DNA from: Colwellia psychrerythraea
GTDB lineage: Bacteria; Pseudomonadota; Gammaproteobacteria; Enterobacterales; Alteromonadaceae
Direction: 5' to 3'
DNA: 64,000 nt
Assembly (NCBI RefSeq): GCF_000764185.1
Contig: NZ_JQEC01000074.1
Coordinates: 89,648-153,647 of the forward strand
Part shown: piece by piece, positions 9,877 to 18,803 of the stretch
Layout: each line of letters starts with the position of its first letter
How positions within the stretch are numbered: position 1 is the first letter of the stretch
Notes under the pieces: generated by a model
Told to the model about the DNA's origin: nothing
Database searches by the model: none
The model's input: only the letters and a program-made list of their open reading frames with translations
Translations under genes and position numbers: made by a program

Positions 9877-10884
9877 TTACGAGTTAAAGCTGGTTGACTC
9901 TCGTTTCACCAACCTAGGAATGTGCTTATAGTTATTATCTTGTTTTGTTTCTACTTGCTTGGCTGTTAACTCAAGCCCTATTTTGGCTGCTTGCATGGCC
10001 ATTTCTTCAATGGGGTAATTTAGGGTACTCAATTTTGGTCTTGAATATCTTGACAGTAAAACATCATCAAAACCTAGTACTGAAATATCCAATGGCACTT
10101 TAAAACCATTATCTTCTAGGGTCGAAATTGCCCCTATTGCCATGGCATCGTTATAAACAAATAGTGCAGAAAATTGTTTTCCCGAGGCGAGTAGTTTCTG
10201 CGTGGCTATCTCTCCGCCTTGCAGAGTAGGCTCACCAAAAGAAATTAGCTCTGCTTCAATGTCAGTGCCTGCTGATTGCAGCTCACTTTGAAAGCCTTGT
10301 AACCGAAGCAGGGGATCGTCTATTTGATGTTTACTTGAAATGCAGGCAAATTTTTGATGGTTTAAAGCTAACAAATGGCGTGCGGCAATTTTTCCGCCTT
10401 CCAGATTATCTAGCCAAACACAGCGATGTGCTATCTCTTCGATATAGCGGTCAATAAGTACTAAACCAGAGACTTTATTGGCTAGGTCAATCAAAGTCTC
10501 ATCAGCTAGTTTTTTGCTATGTACCACCATTACATCACATCGTCTTTCAATTAATAAATTGATGGCCTGTATTTCTGTTTCAGCACTTACCAAGCCAGTA
10601 CTTAATAAAAGTTGCATGTTATTTTGGCGGGCCACTTGCTCAACACCATTAGCTAATGAGGCAAAAAAGGGGTCGATTAGATCAGGAATGACAACACCTA
10701 AAGTTGTACTCTTTTTCGTGACTAGTGCGCGGGCATTCGCATTTGGGGTGTAGTTTAAATCTTTCATCACCTTTAATACATTTTCAATAGTCTTTTTACT
10801 GACTTTTGGACCATTGTTTAATACACGAGAAACAGATGCTACTGAAACGCCAGCGATGCGAGCTACATCTTTTATTGTTGCCAT
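9877..10884 (-). CDS. galR: LacI/GalR-family repressor, probable galactose regulator
   Basis: 335 residues. The N-terminal helix-turn-helix (about 2-24) reads IKDVARIAGVSVASVSRVLN, typical of LacI/GalR proteins. A hinge and periplasmic-binding-like sugar domain follow (GVVIPDLIDPFF, then LGFDDVLLSRY near the end). It is divergent from galT-galK-symporter. GTAAATGTTTAC lies just upstream of its own start and a fuller palindrome lies before galT, so it probably represses both itself and the gal genes until galactose is present. The fit of gene, operators and neighbours is strong; the inducer is inference. Confidence 0.88.
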   Translation of the reverse strand: MATIKDVARIAGVSVASVSRVLNNGPKVSKKTIENVLKVMKDLNYTPNANARALVTKKSTTLGVVIPDLIDPFFASLANGVEQVARQNNMQLLLSTGLVSAETEIQAINLLIERRCDVMVVHSKKLADETLIDLANKVSGLVLIDRYIEEIAHRCVWLDNLEGGKIAARHLLALNHQKFACISSKHQIDDPLLRLQGFQSELQSAGTDIEAELISFGEPTLQGGEIATQKLLASGKQFSALFVYNDAMAIGAISTLEDNGFKVPLDISVLGFDDVLLSRYSRPKLSTLNYPIEEMAMQAAKIGLELTAKQVETKQDNNYKHIPRLVKRESTSFNS

Positions 10885-10888
10885 AAGG

Positions 10889-10900
10889 GTAAATGTTTAC
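10889..10900. promoter_or_regulatory. LacI-type operator upstream of galR
   Basis: GTAAATGTTTAC is an imperfect copy of the galT-side operator core GTAAACGTTTAC, one base changed. It ends 16 bp before the repressor ATG, consistent with autoregulation. Confidence 0.7.
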
Positions 10901-10971
10901 ATTGAGGATTTAGTTAATTGCAGAGCAAATATACACTAGTTAACGGCTAGCTATCAAGGTGCAGTCTGGTG

Positions 10972-11235
10972 ATACCAAGTCCAATAAGTTTCTTCGCACT
11001 CAGCGAGAGTTAAAAGTTTTAGAGGCAAGGCACTGATCGCAGAGAATGGTTATTCCCTTCTCAAAATCAATAACGTAGCATATAAACCTTTTAAACTCGC
11101 CCTTTGGGAGCTTTCCAGCGATTCGATAACCGCGCAGAATTTCTTTTATATAGAATGACTATATACAAAAAAATTCTATTTATTCTCAAACCGCTGGTAA
11201 GCTCTGAGTGGGAACTAACGTAATGGACTTGGTAT
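10972..11235. mobile_element. MITE-like element, 264 bp
   Basis: Terminal inverted repeats of about 32 bp begin ATACCAAGTCCA at both ends; left and inverted right arms agree at about 27 of 32 positions through CACTCAG. There is no ORF. The interior holds GGTTATTCC and TATAGAAT-ACTAT, also found in the 266-bp element at 33826-34091, so the two are one family. It sits between the two galactose operators. No clear target duplication is visible. Confidence 0.75.
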
Positions 11236-11256
11236 TTGGTTAACTCTTGCATAAAA

Positions 11257-11276
11257 AAGGGTAAACGTTTACCCTT
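11257..11276. promoter_or_regulatory. LacI-type operator upstream of galT
   Basis: AAGGGTAAACGTTTACCCTT is a perfect 20-bp palindrome with the CG centre typical of LacI/GalR operators. It ends 38 bp before the chosen galT start. Confidence 0.88.
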
Positions 11277-11314
11277 GGTTTTTAATGTTCAAGAAATCAC
11301 TGTTTAAAAAGATT

Positions 11315-12358
11315 ATGACTATCGAATTTGACCCTACGGAACATCCACATAGACGATATAACCCACTTATTGATGAATGGGTATTAGTTTCACCTCACCG
11401 AGCAAAGCGACCTTGGCAAGGGCAGGTAGAAAAACTTGATGAGCAAGAAAAGTCTGCTTATGACAAAGAATGCTTTTTATGTGCCGGCAACACTCGCATC
11501 AATGGTGAAGTTAATGATGACTATAAAAATACTTTTGTTTTCACCAATGACTTTGCCGCGATAAAAAATGACACACCTATTGTGACCAGTGATGATCCGC
11601 TTTTTAAAATGGCAACAGAGCAGGGCGAGAGTAGAGTTATCTGTTTTTCTCCGGATCATAGTAAATCCATACCTGAGTTATCCATTAATGAAATTAACAA
11701 GGTTGTTAATGCTTGGCAAAGTCAATGTGAAGAATTGGGTCAACGTTATACCAGCGTGCAGGTCTTTGAAAATAAAGGCAGTGTTATGGGCTGTTCTAAC
11801 CCACACCCTCATGGGCAAGTATGGGCACAACAACAATTGCCCACCTTGGTAATGAAAAAGCAAAATGCGCAGCAGGCTTATTTAGCAAAATATGGCAGTA
11901 ATTTATTGCAAGATTATGTAACTAGAGAGATTGAAAACAAAGAGCGCATAGTGGTGATAAATGAAGATTGGTTGGTTGTGGTGCCGTACTGGGCAGCATG
12001 GCCGTTTGAAACCTTGCTAGTACCACGCTTTAAAGTATCAAGAATGACTGAATTGGATGCAACTAAGAAATTATCACTCGCAGATATTATTAAACAAATC
12101 ACAATCAAATATGACAACTTATTTAACTGCTCATTCCCTTATTCAATGGGTTGGCACGGCGCACCTTTTGACAAGCAACAACATGATGAATGGACCTTAC
12201 ACGCCAGTTTCTTTCCGCCACTATTAAGATCGGCCACCGTGCGTAAATTTATGGTTGGATATGAAATGATGGCTGAAGCGCAGCGTGATTTGACTGCCGA
12301 GCAAGCAGCAAAAAGGCTGCGAGAGTTATCCGATGTTCATTATAAGGAGCAAGGTTAA
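11315..12358 (+). CDS. galT: Galactose-1-phosphate uridylyltransferase
   Basis: 347 residues, matching the usual ~348. It transfers UMP from UDP-glucose to galactose-1-phosphate in the Leloir pathway, in the cytoplasm. The N-terminus aligns with family members from FDPTEHPHRRYNPL, so I choose ATG 11315 over ATG 11285, which would add ten atypical residues. CFLCAGN is the metal-site Cys pair and NPHPHGQ is the active-site HPH motif with the uridylylated His. Its stop overlaps the galK start by one base (TAATG). The LacI-type palindrome lies just upstream. Confidence 0.95.
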   Translation: MTIEFDPTEHPHRRYNPLIDEWVLVSPHRAKRPWQGQVEKLDEQEKSAYDKECFLCAGNTRINGEVNDDYKNTFVFTNDFAAIKNDTPIVTSDDPLFKMATEQGESRVICFSPDHSKSIPELSINEINKVVNAWQSQCEELGQRYTSVQVFENKGSVMGCSNPHPHGQVWAQQQLPTLVMKKQNAQQAYLAKYGSNLLQDYVTREIENKERIVVINEDWLVVVPYWAAWPFETLLVPRFKVSRMTELDATKKLSLADIIKQITIKYDNLFNCSFPYSMGWHGAPFDKQQHDEWTLHASFFPPLLRSATVRKFMVGYEMMAEAQRDLTAEQAAKRLRELSDVHYKEQG

Positions 12359-13545
12359 TGCCACAGCACCTTCAACCTCAAGTAGCTGAGATACAAAAAG
12401 ATCTTGCACAAGAGCAACTTGTTAAGCAGTTATTTAAAGAACAATTTCAGAGTAACGAAGAGGTAATTTGTCACGCGCCAGGTCGAGTCAATTTAATTGG
12501 CGATCACACCGATTACAATAACGGCTTTGTTCTGCCCGCAGCGATTAATTATGGCACCACCATTGCGGTATCAAGACGAGCAGACAATACAGTTAAAGTG
12601 TACGCACATGATTGTGACCAGCAAACCAATAAGTTCAGTCTTGATGATATTTGCTTTGATCAACAAATGATGTGGAGCAATTATGTTAAAGGTACATTAC
12701 AAGCGTTAATGAATAAGTACCCAAACATTAAAGGCGCAAACATAGTGGTTACTGGTAATGTTCCACAAGGTGCGGGTTTAAGCTCTTCAGCAAGTTTTGA
12801 AATAGTACTTTTGAAAGCGTTTTCTCAACTTTATAAATTAAATTTAGATGGTATTAATGCCGCGCTTATCGGTCAACAAGCAGAGAATAATTTTGTTGGT
12901 TGCAATTGTGGCATCATGGACCAACTTATCTCAGCCATGGGACAACAGGGTCATGCCATGTTACTTGACTGCCAAGACCTGTCTTTTGAAGACGCACCTA
13001 TTCCTGATGATTTAACGTTGTTTATTGTTAATTCCAACGTAAAACGTGGCTTGGTTGATAGTGAATACAACTTAAGGCGTCAGCAATGTGAAGCTGTTGC
13101 TAAGTACTTTGCTGTTGCTACCTTACGTGATGTTACCTTAGCGCAATTAATGGCAGCAAAAGAACAAATTGAGCCCGTGTTATTTAAACGCGCTAAACAT
13201 GTTATTACAGAAAATGCTCGTGTGCTTGCTAGTTTAGTTGCATTGAAAAACAATAATATGGCCGCGATTAGTCAATTAATGAAAGATTCTCATATTTCTT
13301 TACGTGATGACTTTGAAATCAGCACCAAGGAAATGGATGGCTTAGTTAACATTATTGATAGTGTATTAGGTGTTAACGGCGGCGTTAGAATGACAGGCGG
13401 CGGCTTTGGTGGTTGTGTGGTTGCCCTGGTACCTAAATCATTAGTTGCACAAGTAAAGAGTGTTGTTAACGACAACTATGAAAAGAGATTTAATTTAAAG
13501 CCGAACATTTATTTATGTGAAGCGACACAAGGTGCGTTTAGGTAA
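12358..13545 (+). CDS. galK: Galactokinase
   Basis: 395-residue GHMP kinase that phosphorylates galactose at C1 with ATP. Visible motifs: the galactokinase signature GRVNLIGDHTDYNNG near the N-terminus, the ATP loop GAGLSSSAS, and MTGGGFGGC near the C-terminus. It has a strong AAGGAG site inside the end of galT and overlaps it by one base, so translation is coupled. Second gene of the galT-galK-symporter unit. Confidence 0.96.
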   Translation: MPQHLQPQVAEIQKDLAQEQLVKQLFKEQFQSNEEVICHAPGRVNLIGDHTDYNNGFVLPAAINYGTTIAVSRRADNTVKVYAHDCDQQTNKFSLDDICFDQQMMWSNYVKGTLQALMNKYPNIKGANIVVTGNVPQGAGLSSSASFEIVLLKAFSQLYKLNLDGINAALIGQQAENNFVGCNCGIMDQLISAMGQQGHAMLLDCQDLSFEDAPIPDDLTLFIVNSNVKRGLVDSEYNLRRQQCEAVAKYFAVATLRDVTLAQLMAAKEQIEPVLFKRAKHVITENARVLASLVALKNNNMAAISQLMKDSHISLRDDFEISTKEMDGLVNIIDSVLGVNGGVRMTGGGFGGCVVALVPKSLVAQVKSVVNDNYEKRFNLKPNIYLCEATQGAFR

Positions 13546-13641
13546 TTAGCTAACCTAACCTAATATATTAGCCTTCAACTACAACGGGCTAAAGTGAACA
13601 ACTGATGAAAATAATAATTATAACGATAAGGTGTACAAACA

Positions 13642-15216
13642 ATGGAATTTACCAATAAATTGGGGACAATAGATAGCACCATCTTTATTGTCTATGTCAT
13701 AGGGCTGCTTTGTCTTGCCTTGTGGGTTTCTCGTAATGAGAAAAAAGAAGGCGCAAATACTGAAGATTACTTTCTAGCGAGTAAGTCATTGCCTTGGTGG
13801 GCAATTGGCGCCTCTTTAATTGCCGCAAATATTTCCGCCGAACAAATTATTGGTATGTCAGGCTCAGGTTACGCTATTGGTTTAGCCATTGCGTCTTACG
13901 AGTGGATGGCGGCAATAACCTTGGTGTTGGTTGGTAAATATATGCTGCCTATTTTCTTAGAAAATAAAATATTCACCATGCCGCAATACCTTGAACAACG
14001 CTTTGATAATAAAGTTAAAACAACTATGGCTATTTTCTGGTTAGCGGTTTACACCTTTGTTAACTTAACCGCAGTGTTATGGTTAGGTGGCATGGCTATT
14101 GAAACCGTAGCCGGTGTTGACTGGATGTTTGGCATGATATTTTTAGCCGTATTCTCCGTTGCTTACTCATTATATGGAGGCTTAAAAGCGGTAGCTTTTA
14201 CCGACATATTACAAGTTGTGTTATTAGTGTTTGGTGGTTTGTTATTAAGCTACTTAGCCTTAGATGCCGTTGCTGATGGACAAGGCGTTTTAGCTGGCTT
14301 TGGTATTCTTACTGAGCAAATGCCTGGGCATTTTGACATGATCTTAAGTACCGATAATGACCATTATATGAGCCTACCAGGTATTTCAGTACTAATTGGC
14401 GGTATGTGGGTAATGAATTTTAGTTACTGGGGTTTTAACCAATATATTATTCAGCGCGCATTAGCTGCTAAAGATCTTAAAGAAGCACAAAAAGGTATCG
14501 CTTTTGCAGCCTACTTGAAATTATTAATGCCACTTATTGTGGTATTGCCAGGCATTGCCGCGGTTGTACTTTATCCGACATTAACTACGCCAGACCAAGC
14601 TTATCCGTCAATGATGGCATTAATGCCTGTTGGTATTAAAGGTTTAGTATTTGCCGCCTTAGTCGCAGCGATTGTCTCTTCACTTGCTTCAATGACTAAC
14701 AGTATCTCTACCATCTTTACTATGGATATTTATAGTCACTTTAAGCCGAATGAGAGCCAACGCCATTATGTTCATATTGGTCGTATTGCGGCGTTAGTTT
14801 CTCTATGTATAGCTCTTATTGTTGCCCAGCCATTATTGGGTAAATTTGACCAAGCGTTCCAGTATATTCAAGAGTTCACTGGCTTCTTTACCCCTGGTAT
14901 TGTGGTGATCTTTGTTATGGGCATGTTTTGGAAACGCGCCACATCAATGGGTGCGCTATCGGCAGCGTTAGGCTCAGCGGTATTTTCGTTAGTGCTTAAA
15001 TTTGCTTGGCCTGAATTGCCATTTATGGACCGTGTTGGTTTAGTATTTTTATTGTGTTTAGCGCTTTGTTATTTCGTATCTATTGCAGGTAAAGCAAATA
15101 CCACCGATAGCAGTGTGAGCCTAGAGCAAGTGAGCTTTGCAACAACTAAGTCATTTAATGTTGCAGCAGTTGGCGTAGTACTCATTCTTACAGCTTTATA
15201 TGCCACTTGGTGGTAA
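13642..15216 (+). CDS. Sodium/galactose symporter (SSS family, vSGLT-like)
   Basis: 524-residue inner-membrane transporter of the solute:sodium symporter family with about 14 membrane helices. DYFLASKSLPWWAIGASLIAANIS near the N-terminus is typical of the SGLT branch, as is its position beside gal genes, as with Vibrio vSGLT. Expected to bring in galactose (or glucose) with sodium; the exact sugar is inferred from context. It follows galK by 96 bp with no terminator between and is closed by a hairpin at 15260-15287. Confidence 0.9.
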   Translation: MEFTNKLGTIDSTIFIVYVIGLLCLALWVSRNEKKEGANTEDYFLASKSLPWWAIGASLIAANISAEQIIGMSGSGYAIGLAIASYEWMAAITLVLVGKYMLPIFLENKIFTMPQYLEQRFDNKVKTTMAIFWLAVYTFVNLTAVLWLGGMAIETVAGVDWMFGMIFLAVFSVAYSLYGGLKAVAFTDILQVVLLVFGGLLLSYLALDAVADGQGVLAGFGILTEQMPGHFDMILSTDNDHYMSLPGISVLIGGMWVMNFSYWGFNQYIIQRALAAKDLKEAQKGIAFAAYLKLLMPLIVVLPGIAAVVLYPTLTTPDQAYPSMMALMPVGIKGLVFAALVAAIVSSLASMTNSISTIFTMDIYSHFKPNESQRHYVHIGRIAALVSLCIALIVAQPLLGKFDQAFQYIQEFTGFFTPGIVVIFVMGMFWKRATSMGALSAALGSAVFSLVLKFAWPELPFMDRVGLVFLLCLALCYFVSIAGKANTTDSSVSLEQVSFATTKSFNVAAVGVVLILTALYATWW

Positions 15217-15259
15217 CTAGCTTATATGGCACAAAGTAGTAAAAAATATAATTAATAGT

Positions 15260-15287
15260 GGCCAATTTATTGGCCCTTTTATTTTTA
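15260..15287 (+). terminator. Terminator of the galTK-symporter unit
   Basis: Stem GGCCAA / TTGGCC with loop TTTA, followed by CTTTTATTTTT. It separates galM from the upstream genes. Confidence 0.85.
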
Positions 15288-15524
15288 AAAATGAAAGTAT
15301 AGCTCCGATAATAGCGGCTCAGCTTTTGCTATTGATGGACCGTTTCAGCAGGTAATAACTGATACCTTGTGCTGGCAGTTGAACAATCTAAATGGATTTT
15401 TAGTCTAATGATAAATTTGGCAACAGAACAAGAAGCAGAATTAGCAATAGAATTGGTATCCGAATTGCCATCAGGATTACCGTCAGAGTTGTCTTTAGAA
15501 ATACCGTCTGCATTAGTAAGCAAA

Positions 15525-16499
15525 ATGGAAACAATTGTATTAACTAATAACAGTGATATGTCTGTTGAAATAATTAACTTTGGTGCGCGCATTAAGTCAG
15601 TTAAGTTTCCGGTGCATGGCCAACCGACAGAAATGGCGCTAGGTTATGCATCTCCAACCGATTACTTAACGGATGAATTTTATTTAGGCGCAACATGTGG
15701 CCGGGTATGTAATCGTATTGCTGGCGGCAAGTTTAAAATTGAAGGCCGTCACTACCAGTTACCCTTAAATGATGGGATGAATTGTTTACACGGTGGAGCG
15801 GATAATTTCTCTTTACGTTATTGGCAAGTATGTAAGCAGACACTTACTAATAGCTCTGTTACTTTATTGCTGGTTTCCCCTAATGGCGATCAAGGCTTTC
15901 CTGGGGAACTCAATTTATCTATTACATATCAATTAAGTGAGGATAATAAACTAAGCATACAATACTCGGCCAATACCGATTTAGCCACGCCAATTAACTT
16001 AACCAATCACGCATACTTTAATTTGGGTGAAAAAGACTGCCAATCATTATATTTACAACTAATGTCTTCAACATTGCTTGAAACCGACGCCGCCAATATA
16101 CCTACGGGCAATATTCTCTCGGTAGCAAAAAGTGATTATAATTTTAGAGAGCCTGCGGCTATCGGCTTTCGGCAACAAAATAGTGTCAATGAATCCCTTA
16201 AAAATAAAAATGGCTACGACCATTGTTTTGTTTTAGACAATACGCCGTTCAATCAGCCTAAAGCAGTACTTACGTCACTAAAAAATCAAATCAGCTTATC
16301 TGTATATACCGATCAACCAGCAATACAGCTTTACACTGGCTTCTACTTAAGTGGCCAATTTAGCGCATACCAAGGTTTGTGTTTAGAAGCACAAAATTAT
16401 ACCGATGCTGAAAACAATGAACATTTCCCCAGTAATATATTGCAGCCAAACCAGCAATATCAACGAAAAATAATTTATCAATTTGAATCAATAAATTAA
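15525..16499 (+). CDS. galM: Aldose 1-epimerase (mutarotase)
   Basis: 324 residues from ATG 15525. It interconverts alpha and beta anomers of galactose before galactokinase. Motifs: GRVCNRIAGG, NCLHGG, the catalytic His in LTNHAYFNLG and the Glu in LCLEAQNYTD near the C-terminus. Alignment with GalM begins at TIVLTNNSDM, so ATG 15525 is preferred. The frame is open upstream to GTG 15369 and would add 52 residues of a Glu/Leu/Pro/Ser repeat-like sequence with no family match and no clear ribosome site. It lies after a terminator, so it probably has its own promoter. Confidence 0.88.
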   Translation: METIVLTNNSDMSVEIINFGARIKSVKFPVHGQPTEMALGYASPTDYLTDEFYLGATCGRVCNRIAGGKFKIEGRHYQLPLNDGMNCLHGGADNFSLRYWQVCKQTLTNSSVTLLLVSPNGDQGFPGELNLSITYQLSEDNKLSIQYSANTDLATPINLTNHAYFNLGEKDCQSLYLQLMSSTLLETDAANIPTGNILSVAKSDYNFREPAAIGFRQQNSVNESLKNKNGYDHCFVLDNTPFNQPKAVLTSLKNQISLSVYTDQPAIQLYTGFYLSGQFSAYQGLCLEAQNYTDAENNEHFPSNILQPNQQYQRKIIYQFESIN

Positions 16500-16627
16500 C
16501 CAATGCTGATATAGCCATGCATGTTATGAAATACGTTTTTCGTGGTGTTGTTTTTAGGTATTATTTTTAGGTGTGGATTTATGAAGGATTTGCTAATTAA
16601 CTCTGTCGAGTCGCAGGGGATTACTCG

Positions 16628-17407
16628 CTAATATAAAACATACTTATCGATTATTTGTTGATATTCGCCACTCGCTTTTATTGAGTGTAATGTTTTATTA
16701 AATTGCTCTAATAGCCCTATATATTCTGAATCCTTACGGATTAAAAGGCATAACGGCACAGTATATAGAACATTATCTCCGTGCTTAATATTTAATAAAT
16801 GTTGTTCCAACTTAGGTGTTATTTGTATCTGTTTTTTTACATGTGCTTTGATTGAGAGGTTATCATCTAAAAATATATCCCCTCTGTTTAGCGCTAACAT
16901 ACCAACAGCACTGGTGTAATTTGGTGCCCATATCACCTTAAACTGTTTAAGATTTTCTTCTGCCCAGCCATCTCCTTGATAGTCTATCATTTGGAAAGGC
17001 TGCAATTGCTTAATGTTGTTAATTGCTAGTATTTGTTCTCGTTTGGGATTGTCATTATTGTAATGAACGGTAAAATCGAGCCTGATTATAGGCTCACTGG
17101 CAACCAAAAAAACTAACCTGTTAGGCGTTGGAATTGTTACCAATGCATCAGCAAGGCCGCTAGATACTATTTTTTGTGCTCTTCGCCATGGAAATAGTTC
17201 ATATTTAAGATCTTGCTCCATTTTAGAAAATATACTGACCAGCAAATCATAAACTATACCAGCCTTTCTACCTTCACTGTCTATATAGACATAAGGCGCA
17301 AAATCTTGATCGTCAGCCAAATAAAATGGCTTATTATCCGCCAATACTGTTGGCGTTAGTAAAGTCAGTAAAGTGCAATAAATTAATATTTTCATTTTAA
17401 TTTTCAT
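16628..17407 (-). CDS. Periplasmic solute-binding protein, family 3-like
   Basis: 259 residues with a signal peptide (about 1-23, ending LADNK) and the fold pattern of small bacterial family-3 binding proteins (DFAPYVYIDSEGRKAGIVYDLL; later QIIDKYVLY). Such single proteins near no ABC permease are common in marine Gammaproteobacteria and may bind amino acids or act in sensing; the ligand cannot be read. Two ATGs lie four codons apart and neither has a clear ribosome site. Confidence 0.8.
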   Translation of the reverse strand: MKIKMKILIYCTLLTLLTPTVLADNKPFYLADDQDFAPYVYIDSEGRKAGIVYDLLVSIFSKMEQDLKYELFPWRRAQKIVSSGLADALVTIPTPNRLVFLVASEPIIRLDFTVHYNNDNPKREQILAINNIKQLQPFQMIDYQGDGWAEENLKQFKVIWAPNYTSAVGMLALNRGDIFLDDNLSIKAHVKKQIQITPKLEQHLLNIKHGDNVLYTVPLCLLIRKDSEYIGLLEQFNKTLHSIKASGEYQQIIDKYVLY

Positions 17408-17877
17408 TTTAAAAGTATAGTTCTAAACTTTGCAGAAAACACTCATGAAATCATCGCGTGTAGGCCAAAATGTACTAGAAAAATTGAAGTATAAAAACAA
17501 CGTTTAACTTGAACCATTGATTTATAAGTAACGCTAGTAGAATTTTTTTGTGCTAAAACTCAAAACATACTAGCTTTAACCAAGGTCAGGCTTTTACATC
17601 TTTTTTATCTGAGAGGGACAGCTTTATGATTAGCTGATACTGTTGGCATGCCGCCAATACACAGGGAAGAATGTAGAGTAATTACCGCTATTAGCCATTG
17701 AAATGGTATTATTACAGTTAATGGTAATTTTGCTTTGGCTTTCATTAGTTACAGGTATTTAATTACTAGCAACAATTACTGACATAAATAGGCTCATGCT
17801 TATTATATTAATAGTGAGTAATTGTTGTTCTGATAAGACAAATACAATTTAAGTTAAAGTTAAGGTAAAAAGAGTAA
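17408..17877. other. Intergenic region, nothing recognised
   Basis: 470 bp between the divergent binding protein and dioxygenase genes. No ORF, strong palindrome or RNA gene was recognised. It presumably contains both promoters. Confidence 0.3.
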
Positions 17878-18708
17878 ATGGTAGATAACAAGCAACCCAA
17901 TAGCAGCCAGTTAAATCCAAACCAACTAGACCCAAGCCAGTTAAATAATGCTTACCAAGAGCAAGGTTACTTTGTTATTAGAAATTATTTTAGTGCCGCT
18001 GAAATAGAATCACTCAGAGAAGTTGTTTTAAAGTTTCACCAGTTATGGAAAAAAGATAACGCCGAATTCTATAAAGAAGTCGCGTTCAATTCGTCCTTAA
18101 TTACCGGTAGTGAATACTTAGAACCCGACGACAGAATAAAGCTTTTTAACTTTATCAGCTGTAACAAAATGATGGTTATTGTTGATGCCGTCATAAAAAA
18201 TAATCCAGCTTTTATGAATACCCAATTGTTTTTTAATCCTATTAATCCAGAGCTTAAAGACTTTTGGCACCGAGATTGTCAGTATGATCACGACATAGAC
18301 GTGCAAAAAGTCGTTATTCACGAGACACAAGTAGTGCACCTACGCGTTCCTTTATTTGATGAACTTGGCATGGAGCTAGTACCAGGTACACATAAACGTT
18401 GGGATAGTGAAGAAGAATTTAATGTTCGCCAAGAAGAAAAGGGTAGATTGAGTAACGAAGCCCTTTCTACAGGTAAAAAAATTGAATTAGCCGCTGGCGA
18501 TTTGTTAGTTTTTTCTGCGGATATGATCCACCGAGGCTTATACGGTATGGACCGATTAGCACTTGATATATTAGTGTTTGATTCAGCGGGTGATTTTGTT
18601 GATTATGTAGATCCCGATTGTTTACCTGATAGCGCCATGTTAGAGCAAATTGACAACTCAAGGTTATTTGCCAATACCCTTGAGTTAATTTCACAGACTG
18701 AAGGGTAA
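17878..18708 (+). CDS. Phytanoyl-CoA dioxygenase (PhyH) family protein
   Basis: 276-residue Fe(II)/2-oxoglutarate-dependent oxygenase-like protein. An N-terminal tail of Asn/Gln/Pro repeats (about 8-25) precedes the domain. Likely iron ligands are His131-x-Asp133 (HRDCQYD) and His218 (IHRG), with Arg227 nearby as the 2-oxoglutarate partner. Bacterial members hydroxylate varied small molecules; the substrate here is unknown. Ribosome site AAGGTAAAAAGAG precedes the ATG. It stands alone. Confidence 0.85.
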   Translation: MVDNKQPNSSQLNPNQLDPSQLNNAYQEQGYFVIRNYFSAAEIESLREVVLKFHQLWKKDNAEFYKEVAFNSSLITGSEYLEPDDRIKLFNFISCNKMMVIVDAVIKNNPAFMNTQLFFNPINPELKDFWHRDCQYDHDIDVQKVVIHETQVVHLRVPLFDELGMELVPGTHKRWDSEEEFNVRQEEKGRLSNEALSTGKKIELAAGDLLVFSADMIHRGLYGMDRLALDILVFDSAGDFVDYVDPDCLPDSAMLEQIDNSRLFANTLELISQTEG

Positions 18709-18803
18709 CACCTAAAATTAATAGGTTACGATCCTATGGATGAGACTCGAGGGTGTCATCCCCTGTATTGTATACCTTCAGTAACGCTACTTTATAAATA
18801 CTA

